This document shows, in pieces, positions 54,601 to 64,000 of a stretch of DNA of 64,000 bases. The notes below the pieces were generated by a model. It searched no databases and was not told where the DNA came from. It was given only the letters and a program-made list of their open reading frames with translations. Location: positions 6,148,501-6,212,500 of the forward strand of contig BSQZ01000026.1 in assembly GCA_033239005.1 (NCBI GenBank), in the 5' to 3' direction. The position numbers and the translations under genes were made by a program. How positions within the stretch are numbered: the first letter of the stretch is position 1; every line of letters begins with the position of its first letter. The stretch comes from Lamellibrachia satsuma. Its lineage: Eukaryota > Annelida > Polychaeta > Sabellida > Siboglinidae.

Positions 54601-57600
54601 ATCTACAATTAAGCTAACAACAATGACCAAAACAAAAGCATATAAACATTTATAACTGTGTTGTGACCAAGACTTCCGTTTATTTGAAATCAGACCAGAG
54701 TGCAAAATTGCTCTTTTTAAATGCCCCCACGTGGGATGCCCATTAATCTTTACAAAATATCCATGTATTCATGCGCCCACATGCCCCATAGCAGAAAAAT
54801 TCCCAAAATCCCTCTGCATGTTAAACCCTAAAAAACAATGCACTGTTTCACAGTCAATAGCTTCTAGAAATAAACCTGTTAATATTCCTGTTCAATTGCA
54901 CTTATGTCATATCATATATGAATTGTTTAAATTCACATATCACACTTTAATATGCCCTACATTCGTGTGAAACAATAAATAATCATCAATACAAATGTGT
55001 AAAATGTCAGTAACAATAATAATAATAATTTATTCATGATAAACCTTTTAAAATATACATTATCTTCCTAAGGGTTGTGCGTTTAAAACATAAATAAATA
55101 AATATGAACATTGTTACTTGGTACATTTGACCCAAATTAGCTATACATTTATTTGACCTGCCCGCCCAAACGTGCAATCTACTTGCCCAACCGTGCAGAC
55201 TACTTGCCCATCCATGCAACCTACTTGCTCCACTATGCGACCTACTTGCCCAACCGCCTAACCTACTTGCCCAACCTACTTGTCAACTAGTTCTTCTTTT
55301 GCTTTCTTTGTAAAATAAATATAGTAATGAGCCATACAATATTTCTAATCAGGTGGTTTGTGAGGTCGCTGACAAGGGTTTGCATTCAATCAGTGATTTC
55401 TTTTTCTTCACTAGTTTCACTTCGCGTTACTATGGCGAGCAGTGGCGATGTCAGTTTTCCAGAATAAAAAGTAAAATGTAATAATTTAGAACCAAATTAA
55501 CAAATGAGAGGATCAATGCTTTATTCACAGTAAGACACACAGTAAACAATCATTTGGACCGAGATCATTGTGCTCTGAGGCCGAAATCACCAGAGTTGCG
55601 GGCTAAAGTCTCCAAAGAATGCTGTCCGAATTCACCAAGCCAAATTCACAGTGGGCTGACATCACATGTATCTGCGCTGACAGCTCGCTTCGATCCAAGG
55701 TGGACCATGGTCGTTGATGCCCGCTGCCTGTGTTCTACTGATTGATGGCATCAACACAACTTCCACTACAGGGAATAATGTTGGCACAACATCCTCTTCC
55801 AGGGCTGTCATCTTCTCTCATCTGGATCGCAGTCGAAACAAGTTTTCTTGAAGCAAGCAAAGCTGGCTGTGTTTTATCGGTGCTTGAAGTTTGCTCCGTA
55901 GGGAACTTCAGCCAGCTGCATGTTACTATAGTCTTACCACTGTTCGCATTACAATCGGATGCCGCACAATAAACCATTCTGACACTCGCTTCTAAACAAC
56001 CGTTATCACTGTCAGCGATATGTATGGTGAATGAATGGAAAGTCCCATTCTCGTAGCACTTCCTTGTCATCAGTGATGTTATGTTGACGTTTTCCGGTGA
56101 AAATATGCATAATAGAGGCAGGTCGGTAGAACAGAGTATTATTTGGAATTATTAATTAATTGAATTCTAATGAATTTTTTGGTGTTGTGGTCACATGGTC
56201 GGTGACCGGTGGCGAATTGGCCCCACCTTTGTAGTTATTCCAGTTAGAGCTAGTGTATTTTTAAGCAGGTAATTGTATTCATAGACTGCGTGATAGCATG
56301 TAGGGCATTATGCTATTTGGTTTAAGGGTGTTCCATAACAATAGTAATGCCATTGTTTCTTTTATTTGTTCTAGGAATACTGCTACTGCTTTGTGGTGAA
56401 ATGTGGGCTCTATTGAACCCGACGTCCAGGAGGCTCGCATGGGGCATAGTCAGCCTGGCGTTGGGTTGTGGAGCCCACATTTCTTTGTTTTACATTTCTT
56501 TGAAAAGTGGGCTTACCCTTAATCCCCACAATAAACGTCATTCATTTGGCCTTTTCATATCTCTATATCTGTGTTGTGTTGTTGATTGCATAAATGGAAA
56601 TATACTACAACATGTAATGTAAGATGATTTCATGCAATCGTTGTTTTTATTTCCTTTAAGTATTTGATACATACAAACCTGTCCAGTATGGCAGAACACA
56701 ATTTTGCATGGATATGGACAGTTATCCCTCTTTTAAAACATTTATTTTTAATAATACACCTCCGAGTCATATATACATCCTGTATAATGTAACCTTTTAC
56801 TATGGTATAAATTGATAACAATCAGAATTATGACAAATTTGCTGCAATAAATTATATTTATTTTTAAAAAGCAACTAATGGAAGGGATTCTTATACATTT
56901 CCTAGGTCAACTATTGAGAAGTTGTTCACTGATAAGGCAGATGAACGACTTCAAGACCTTCGTGCGGATCCGTCTGCTATGCAGAAGATGGCCGACTTTG
57001 AGAAGCGTCTTCTTTCGGCAGAGAATGCCAAACCTGTATCGCAACCAAGAAACAGCATGGCATTCATAAAAGGAATACTATTTACATTTCTCTCGCTTGG
57101 GGTGAGTTATAGAATAGGTTATGCAGATCCAGGGAATTAAGATTAAAGGCCCACTGAATATTGTTCACCGTTGTTGAAGTTGCTGATTTAAAATCCCTAA
57201 TGAGCAATCAACCTTTATGGAAAGGGCTTGTCTATGCTCCAACTGACAAATGGTGACAAAAGTAAAATATCCATATTTATTACCTTGACCATTGGAGTAC
57301 TGATGATACTAAACATTGTTATTGGTTTTTTAATATTTGTTTATCGATACACTGCCATAAATGTATGAATTCATGTTATATAATAAAATAAAAAATTATA
57401 ATGCCATATTCACTCTGTGGTGCTCTATGGCGCTTTACTTCATGCTATTATTCAAGGTAGGCCTTATTCGTAATAACTGTTGAATAATAGTATTATAATT
57501 CAATTTCTGCATTTATTTATGTTTCTTTAGGGTGATAAAACAAACTTGGTACTTTAGTACCGGGCGTAGCTGTAAAGGGTAACATTCATAACATGCGCTG

Positions 57601-60600
57601 CCTGCCACTCAGCGAGTTTTAAGATTTCAACAAAGAAACTGAATTTAAATCTTTAGATTATGTATTTTATTGGAGTAACGTTTACCAGGTGTTGGAAAAC
57701 ATGAACAAAATGGCCCTCCTCCCTTGCCAACTGTCAGACAGTTTTGGAGGTGGCATTCATAGGTCTTTACCTGAAATAAAAGCATTTGTATTCATTAAGC
57801 AGTTCTGCATATTCTTGTTTGTATGAAAATGTTTAGAAATAATGTCCCTAGTAGATTGGTCTGCAGATGTGCTGCTGTTTTAACAATCGTATGATCACCG
57901 CACATGCAGATGCTTGTGGGAGGCAAGGTCCCCATGACCGATGCTTCTAGCCACTGTACTCATGCTGGTCTATACACAGACATCAGCTCGCACAGATGCT
58001 ACTCACCTTATGATTGCCTTTACTGACTTTTGTAGGTTGTTTGGTTTGTGTTGTACGTGGTCAGTCCAGAGATGGACTCTCTCACCCAGAAGCCTCTGGC
58101 CAAGTGGACCATGGACGAGGTGTGCCAGTGGCTGCAGGAGCTTGGACCATGGGCAGAGGAAGAACTTGTCCCATACTTTAGACATCATGGCATAGGTATG
58201 TAATTTCTTGGATGAAAATATTCCATCAAATCGGGAGAATGAATTAATATAAATTTTCTTTTAAATACAGCTATTAAAGTTTACTCACTACAGTGTTTTT
58301 GTCAACCATCGGTTGACATCTTCAGAAACTGAATTCTGGGATGACTTGGATGACTAATTCATCCCAGAATGGAGAAGGCAACTGATGGTTGCTGAAATGT
58401 TGTAGTAAGTAAACTTTAATAGTTGTGTTTAAAAGAAAATTCTATGTTAAAATAAGTTATCACTGTAATACTCTGGTTTCCATCAGAGTTGATGTTGTTC
58501 ATTTTCAGTGAAACGCCACTTTTTATAAGAAAATATTTGTTATGTTATTAGATTGGGCAATGAGTGAAGCATACATCACAGGTTATGGTGGAATGTTCTA
58601 GATGGGCGCCTGCTTATGGTGATGAATAACAAAGAACTGGATGAATTGTTGAACGCCACGGAACCGCTGCATCATCGAGCCTTCAACATGTCCCTGTACT
58701 CTGTGAGGGAGCTCGGGATTAAGCCACCAAACGGTATCTGGGAATACAAGGTACGTGCATTCCTCTCCCTTGTCAATCTCCAGGGCCAAGACCACTATTT
58801 TTCTGTTGATGATCATGTTTTTATATGCAGAAAAATGTGATATGAATTGCTTTTTTTGCAGACTATTAAAAAGATCATTTGAAAAGGGATGGTTTTATGG
58901 ATGTAAAGGTGTTATGAGGCTGTCTAAAAAATTAAATAATAAAAGTTATGCATCATGTGTATTAAATAATTTTGATCAATGAAAAATAAAGAATTTTGAT
59001 GTTTCATTTTCTAGGGGGCAGTATTTAGACCCTTGCGGTGAAAGCTAGTTTATCACAGGCCGCAGGGTCTGTTCATCTATGTACTAGTGCCTTCCCGTTT
59101 TTCCCGACTGATTTAGTATTAATGCTTATGCCATATTGTGTGCAAACTTATCATTTATTTAGAGTTCATTTACCATAAATGTACTAAACTGTACCTTTTC
59201 TTAACAGAATTATTGCCACGTTGATCATAGCAAGTAACACATGATGCATAACAGCTCCCAAAACAACAGGCATAAATCACTTTCTGTGTGTTGTGTTGAC
59301 AGAATCTGTACTTTGGCAAGGCTCTGCTGCTTCTGTACGGCCTACAGTGGAACGTGAGAACTACCCTGCTTCTCATGTGTCTGTTTGACTTCAATGACAG
59401 TTTCCTGCCCTTCGTTCACGTCACAGTTCCTGTCTTTGACAACATTACTGTCATCAACCTCAACACGTTTCAGGTGAGGATGCCTACGCGTCAATATAGC
59501 CCATTTAAAACCCAAATAAATTAGAACAGTTATCGTTTTCTCGTTCTCATTCCCCTGCCTCAAGAGTAGTTGAATATGTTGAAAAGACAGCCACTTGCAA
59601 CACTGTAATCACAGTTCTAATGTAATATAATGTCTGCCTGACCATCTGTTCCAGTTTGAAGCGCCCTCTACCGGCCAGTGGGTGGAGTTCATCACGAAGT
59701 GGCTCTTCCTGCCATATCTCCTCATTGTCCAGTTCATCTGGGCCCGATGCATGTTGGTCAACTGGTGGACGTCACGTGTCCAGTTGTTCTGTTGCTTTAC
59801 ACTGACCCTATTCGAATTCAACAATATCCGAGTGACTCTGCAGCAGCAGCGACACAGGAACACGTAAGTTTCTTGACATCTTATGTGAGTTGTTAAGACT
59901 TGTATTTTGAGTGTGGCTGTTTGATCGGGGATAAATTGTCATTATTAGAATTAAAGTCCCTCCTCAATTCAGTATATTCTCTCGTTTTATTACAGACTCA
60001 TTTTGCAAGAAAGTTGAGCCTACTGCTGCCCACCGTGACATGCTAGTTCATCAGACAAACTATTATTTTTGACGGGGTCTGGTCAAAATTCGTTGAAAAA
60101 ATAAACAGAAGTGGTCCAGCTATGCACTACAGAATAGAGCTGTTGACACTTTCAAGTCACCCAGTCTAATGGTCACAGTACATTCTTCCAATGACTAACA
60201 AAGGTACACTCTTTTCATTAAACTGACTGCACATATTACTTAACGCACTACACATTTGAACATCAATCAACCTGATTCGCAATGGGAAAAATCAATTGAA
60301 GAGGGACTTTTTTGACAATTTATAGTTAGAATATATACGGTAAACATTCTAACAATGCGCCCATAGTTAAACTTTCAATTTATACGGCTATGTTATAACC
60401 TGCACAAAACAAGGAGCTGCTGATGTTTGTCTGTATAGCATTCTAATGTAGCTGAGTGAATGGAGACATCAGGAACTACAAGAAGGTGCCAAAGCTGTTT
60501 ATGGCAACAAATAAGTGACTTGACTTTGTTGTGTCTTGTCGTCACATCTGAAACATCAGATGCAAGACAACATCCTCTGTCATGTGTCTTGTATCTTGCA

Positions 60601-60785
60601 GGTCGCTCTTCTCACATTTGAGGCACCAGATACAAAGCCACTTCCTGAAGTTGATCTTCTACATCTTCCCAGTACTGCTTTGGAACTTCATCCCAAACTT
60701 GGCATGGAATTGGCTCTTCTATCATGGCCTCTACATCAACCCCCTTATAAACCTTGACAGACTCAGAAAGAGGCTTCGTAGGTGA
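51625..60785 (+). CDS. BFAR: Bifunctional apoptosis regulator BFAR (RING-SAM membrane E3 ligase), 7 coding exons, 443 aa
   Basis: ER-membrane RING E3 ubiquitin ligase family linked to apoptosis control. Coding exons: 51625-51887, 56906-57101, 58036-58195, 58602-58750, 59303-59473, 59655-59863, 60602-60785. All introns are GT-AG and phases agree (1332 nt including TGA). The RING finger lies at residues 34-74, with zinc ligands C34, C37, C49, H51, C54, C57, C70 and C73. A first membrane segment (about 142-162) spans the exon 2/3 junction. A SAM domain (about 176-245) contains KWTMDEVCQWLQELGPW. Several hydrophobic segments follow (about 260-300, 325-375, 390-430), and the protein ends in a basic tail, LRKRLRR. 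Human BFAR has 450 residues with the RING at the same position. The start is the first ATG of an ATG-ATG pair just after an in-frame TGA; downstream Met6 or Met23 are possible. An untranslated first exon probably lies near 48.6 kb. Confidence 0.96.
52496..52610. repeat. 31-bp repeat, three copies
   Basis: GCAGCCAATAAACAGTRACA plus CTCTGAGATAG at 52507, 52538 and 52579. The last spacing is enlarged by a 10-bp ACTCTGAGAT duplication. In BFAR intron 1. Confidence 0.85.
52970..53250 (+). repeat. Dispersed repeat, copy 1 (about 280 bp)
   Basis: Shares CCCATAGCAGAAAAATTCCC, AGTCAATAGCTTCTA, AATATTCCTG and GTGAAACAATAAA in the same order with 54700-54980. No coding content. Unknown family. Confidence 0.8.
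53470..53850 (+). mobile_element. 3' end of the same LINE family
   Basis: Plus-strand reading GYENIDRNSFFSLKK ... [14 protein letters not shown] ... YLRRAGYM is the C-terminal end of the reverse transcriptase seen at 49.9-51.3 kb. The same 3' tail follows (GTTGGACTCTCGATAAGCC, then CTTCCTTGTCCACTTGCCA). Strongly truncated copy in BFAR intron 1. Confidence 0.85.
54690..54980 (+). repeat. Dispersed repeat, copy 2 (about 280 bp)
   Basis: Second copy of the 53.0-kb repeat, same orientation, roughly 80-85% alike by eye. Both lie in BFAR intron 1. Confidence 0.8.
56398..56483. repeat. Imperfect 86-nt hairpin in BFAR intron 1
   Basis: GAAATGTGGGCTC at the left pairs perfectly with GAGCCCACATTTC at the right. 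AACCC/GGGTT and CCAGGAGGCT/AGCCTGG continue the stem to a loop of about 16 nt. Size and shape resemble a pre-miRNA, but a foldback MITE is equally possible. Confidence 0.5.
58252..58441. mobile_element. Foldback MITE in BFAR intron 3, about 190 bp
   Basis: Terminal inverted repeats of about 34 bp with only two or three mismatches: AATTTTCTTTTAAATACAGC at the left and GTTTAAAAGAAAATT at the right. An inner pair, TTCTGGGATGA / TCATCCCAGAA, extends the hairpin. No coding capacity. Lies between BFAR coding exons 3 and 4. Confidence 0.75.
59945..60320. mobile_element. MITE with AAAGTCCCTCYTCAATT ends, in BFAR intron 6
   Basis: Starts with AAAGTCCCTCCTCAATTC and ends with the inverse, AATTGAAGAGGGACTTT. 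The internal sequence (GACATGCTAGTTCATCAGAC; ACTGACTGCACATATTACTT) recurs at 30.1-30.5 kb and partly at 34.4-34.6 kb, so this is a dispersed family. Confidence 0.7.
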
Positions 60786-60973
60786 TGACGTCAACCACTG
60801 TATCAGTGGCAATGTCTCATTCAAAGATTAAGGATGTGTGCTTGTATTCAGTTTGGCAGAGAGCGCAAGCATACAAACAAATGTTTAATATTTTGCATTT
60901 ATTTCACTAGTTGTGTTTTCACAGAATGAATTCTACTCACATATGTGTCATACAAACCTCCTTCAGTATCACA

Positions 60974-61510
60974 ATTAAAGCAAAGTGCATATTTTTCATG
61001 GGCATTACAATTGTTACTCAAATTTTGGATTGATCATAAACTACAATCATGATTGATCATAAACTTATTGTCATGGCACTGTGAGCAGAATTATTTATCT
61101 TGTTTTATTTGCTGCACAAAAATGGAGGTTTATTTTGAAAATGAGAAAATTACTAAAATGAACGATGAAACATCAAAGTCATATTATTATATATTTTTGT
61201 AAATATGGGACAACAGGAAACAGACAGTTATTTGTTTATTTCAAAAATGTTCTTATTTTACATATATTTTAATACTTCCTGTACTTTTATGAAAATGACG
61301 AGCATTTCTGATTTACTAGTATAGATCATTAAACATCTTATATCAGCACGTACATTTAGAATGGTTCTCAATTTAAATTAATTAACCTCGTCAATACAGA
61401 CGTCTTTTTGGTTAGAAACTTCCAAGATTGCCTCAACAAACAGTTGTATTAGCAGTTGGTAGTAAAGTGAATGTTTTATTAGAATCAGAATTTCTACATT
61501 AAAAAATAAA
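60974..61510 (+). terminator. BFAR: Candidate BFAR 3' UTR end (ATTAAA 60974, AATAAA 61505)
   Basis: The first poly(A)-like hexamers after the BFAR stop are ATTAAA at 60974-60979 and canonical AATAAA at 61505-61510. Either could end the message; the surrounding DNA is AT-rich, so chance matches are likely. Confidence 0.3.
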
Positions 61511-63210
61511 AAAATAATGGAAAGGTTTGGTTTATGTTATGTCAGGCTGGTTTTTATTCAAACTTGACAATGGTTTACTTCTAAATTAGTGCAGTGGATT
61601 CAAGTAGTGTTTGGATTTGTAGTATATAGTTAAAATATTTCTGTCTATAAATATTTATAGGGATCATACTGTTTGAATATAAAAGTAAAATAATTATCAT
61701 TTTAATTTAATATTATAACTGTATATAGTATGTATGTGTGTGTAGTGTGTATAAAAATGTGTGTAATATGTATATGCAGTTCTATGCATACTTATATATA
61801 TAATATAGTAGTGTATCAGAATATTACTGTGTTATATATGGAATTTGATCATCACACAATAACATTTTTATTTTGGATTGTAATATTATGGTGGGAGTGG
61901 TGTGTGACATTTTTAGCATTCTTTACCCATTTAACTGTTTCTGTGGTTCTTTTGTTCCAATATGTGATTTTATTGTCCCACTCTTGTTTTCACCATAAAA
62001 CTATTAATTATTCATTCGTACAAATGATGCTGTACATGAATAGACAGTTACATTGATCAAGTCATTATATACACAAGCTTTAAGGCACTCTGCGTCAACT
62101 ATATGTGCTATATTAAACACCTTTCTTAGTCGGTTGTTTCGAGTGTTGGTTTTATGCACTTGCTATTGATTGTATGTATTAAAACACATTTTATAGTTGC
62201 TTGTTTTGATCGTCGTTTAAACTAAAAAAAACAGCAGCCTGATTCCCATTTTGGTGTAATGTTTTGGCTCAGCAATGCGTTTGATCATTCCACTAAAATG
62301 GGAATATATTAGCAAAGGAAGTTTGAACCAAAATTAAGACGAAGCACTTATGAATTCATTGTATACATTCCAGGAGAAAAAAATCTCACATTATGCCTAA
62401 TGTTTAGAGATGACATACTTTCATACCCTCCGTACCAAGGAGTTTGTGTCAGATACCAGTTGCATGCTTGACAGTCTATTAATGTTCTGGTGTTGAGAGA
62501 CCGTCTTCTGGTGGGAAAAGAAAATATAAGTCATGTTTTTAATTTCGGGTTCACCTTAAATTGTTCCGATATTTAAAAATTATCGATATTTTACGTTTAT
62601 CTACAAGTTGTGCCATGTAGATGTTCTGATAGATTCACTCCCATGAAACAATGCTTCCAAATTATTACCGAGGCTCTTCAAATGACAGCAGATGTGCGTT
62701 CTATCAGTCAAAAGATTTAAATGCACAAGCTGATTGCAACATTACTGAAATTCTGGAAGTAATAACTCATCGCTTAATAAAAATAGCACCGGGCATATAT
62801 GTGTTAGAAGTTGAAAGTAAACGTGTACTTCGGATGAAGCGCTAAAAGATTTGGTTTAAAACTGGTTTCTACAACGGGAAATAAAAGGGTGTAAATATAT
62901 AACCTGTCGTGGACTCGCACAGCTGGTTGTCTCTATCTGTAAACATAATAACACTAATCCTACAACGCATTTGCATGGAGCACATAACCACACATGTATC
63001 ATTGTTATTATTGATACACAGCATGCATGGCCTTGATTTTGGTTATGTGGTTATAGCTTTGTATCGATAAATGTGGTAATTCTGGTATCTGGTGTCTACA
63101 GCCAATGAATTGATAAGTCTCCTAGCTGTTTTTCATGATTGTTGTGACCAACACGGAACACGCTTAGTGGACGACTGCACTTATTTATTTAGTCTGCCAA
63201 GCCACTGGCT
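60986..63210. other. BFAR 3' flank, AT-rich
   Basis: No exon or domain recognised. The ORFs at 61730-62056 and 62651-62845 lie in low-complexity AT-rich DNA. An end of the BFAR 3' UTR within the first few hundred bases is expected. Confidence 0.5.
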
Positions 63211-63218
63211 ACGTAATA

Positions 63219-63318
63219 AAGGTACGTTCCTATAACGTAAAGGTACGTTCCTATAACGTAAAGGTACGTTCTTATAACGTAAAGGTACGTTCTTATAACG
63301 TAAAGGTACGTTTTTATA
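63219..63318. repeat. 21-bp minisatellite, about 4.7 copies
   Basis: AAAGGTACGTTCCTATAACGT units with C/T variants, contiguous; each contains the palindromic GGTACGTT...AACGTA. Confidence 0.9.
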
Positions 63319-63345
63319 CAGCACGGCATCCAGGTCTTGGGTCTG

Positions 63346-63620
63346 TTCAAAGCTCTTTACACTTCATCCCCTGGCAGACCTGTTCGTTCCAACACCATCT
63401 CGACTTCTCTGGGAAACATTCAGCCACGATGCAATTACTGCGCGAAGACTATTCGTTTACATATCCACCTTTGTCTGTAGCCAAGTACTCATTTATACAG
63501 TTGTATGAACTGTGGCAACGTGGGATGAACGAAATTGTCAAAGCTTCGAAACGGCAGCAAGAGGATTTGAACCCGAGTCCTCTCGGTTGAGAGCCCGACG
63601 TTCTAACCGCACCCCACAAA
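63346..63620 (-). mobile_element. tRNA-derived SINE, family 1, near full length
   Basis: Minus-strand head GTGCGGTTAGAACG ... GGGTTCAAATCC at about 63557-63615. The body (CCCACGTTGCCACAGTTCAT, then GTGGCTGAATGTTTCCCAGA) ends in TGCCAGGGGATGAAGTGTAA. Matches the copies at 7.2 and 35.2 kb. Confidence 0.8.
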
Positions 63621-64000
63621 TGGGGTAGATGAGAGGGGAGGGAAGGGAGAGAGGCTAATTGCTTTAATATAATGTAAAAAAAAACGAAGAACGTTCACGG
63701 ACGGACGAATATCGCGAGACGCCAGTGGTTGATGCCGATCGATGTGTGATCACGGACGCCGATGAATGTCACGCGAAATGTCGCAGATAAGCACGAACTT
63801 GTCTACAGAATATTGCGTACAACTGGGAACGTTGGCGTTTATGCCTTCAAAACATTCTCAGCGATGTTTTAGTGGGCAACGTTCGATTGCGAAACAAAGC
63901 GATGGACAATACGTTGACATGGTGACAATTACGTTGGCGTTGTATAATGGCTGTACAAGATTCCACGGATTGTGTATGTGACGTCGCTCACGTCGTCTAC

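Noticed and set aside
56347..56622. 91-aa hydrophobic ORF as an extra BFAR exon
   Set aside because: BFAR exons 1 and 2 already join in phase to match the family; the ORF includes an 86-nt hairpin and resembles nothing.

Overview
The window is a piece of a metazoan nuclear genome. Split genes with GT-AG introns, tRNA-derived SINEs, decayed non-LTR retrotransposons, foldback MITEs and many minisatellites point to an animal. Intron sizes (about 0.1-5 kb) and the repeat families suggest a non-vertebrate, probably marine invertebrate, but I cannot name the species from the sequence alone. Base composition is about 60% AT, with a CpG-rich patch near 12.2-13.3 kb.

Layout. From 1 to about 31.7 kb I recognise no protein-coding gene. 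This part holds several minisatellites (33-bp GC-rich at 0.7-1.6 kb, 18-bp at 3.1 kb, 17-bp at 3.9-4.2 kb, 31-bp at 11.6 and 14.9 kb, 30-bp at 17.8 kb, 49-bp at 19.0 kb, 11-bp at 23.5 kb, 33-bp at 24.2-25.1 kb, 81-bp at 26.0 kb), microsatellites, decayed LINE pieces, SINEs, MITEs and one CpG-rich, TATA-bearing stretch that might be a promoter. The large ORFs in the tandem arrays are artefacts of repeat units whose translation lacks stops.

From about 31.7 to 60.8 kb lie two complete genes in head-to-head orientation. PARN (poly(A)-specific ribonuclease) runs on the minus strand from an ATG at 48368 to a stop at 32008: 21 coding exons that join in phase into 586 residues. Catalytic residues fall at D28, E30, D292, H377 and D382, and the RRM tryptophan at W475, the same numbers as in the human enzyme. 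BFAR (bifunctional apoptosis regulator, RING + SAM + membrane segments) runs on the plus strand from an ATG at 51625 to a stop at 60785: seven coding exons, 443 residues. A short GC-richer interval at about 48.37-48.69 kb is the likely shared promoter. From general knowledge, human PARN and BFAR are adjacent and head-to-head on 16p13, so the pairing appears to be an ancient linkage.

The introns of both genes carry mobile and repeated DNA: an apparently identical 407-bp tandem duplication in PARN intron 1, a perfect 28-bp-arm hairpin just past the exon 10 donor, minisatellites abutting the acceptors of PARN exons 14 and 20, LINE remnants (the longest at 49.9-51.3 kb, just upstream of the BFAR start exon), and MITEs in BFAR introns. 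From 60.8 to 64 kb there is AT-rich 3' flank, a 21-bp minisatellite and a full-length SINE. I found no virus, rRNA gene, CRISPR or functional tRNA gene. Everything was read by eye; no search was run.
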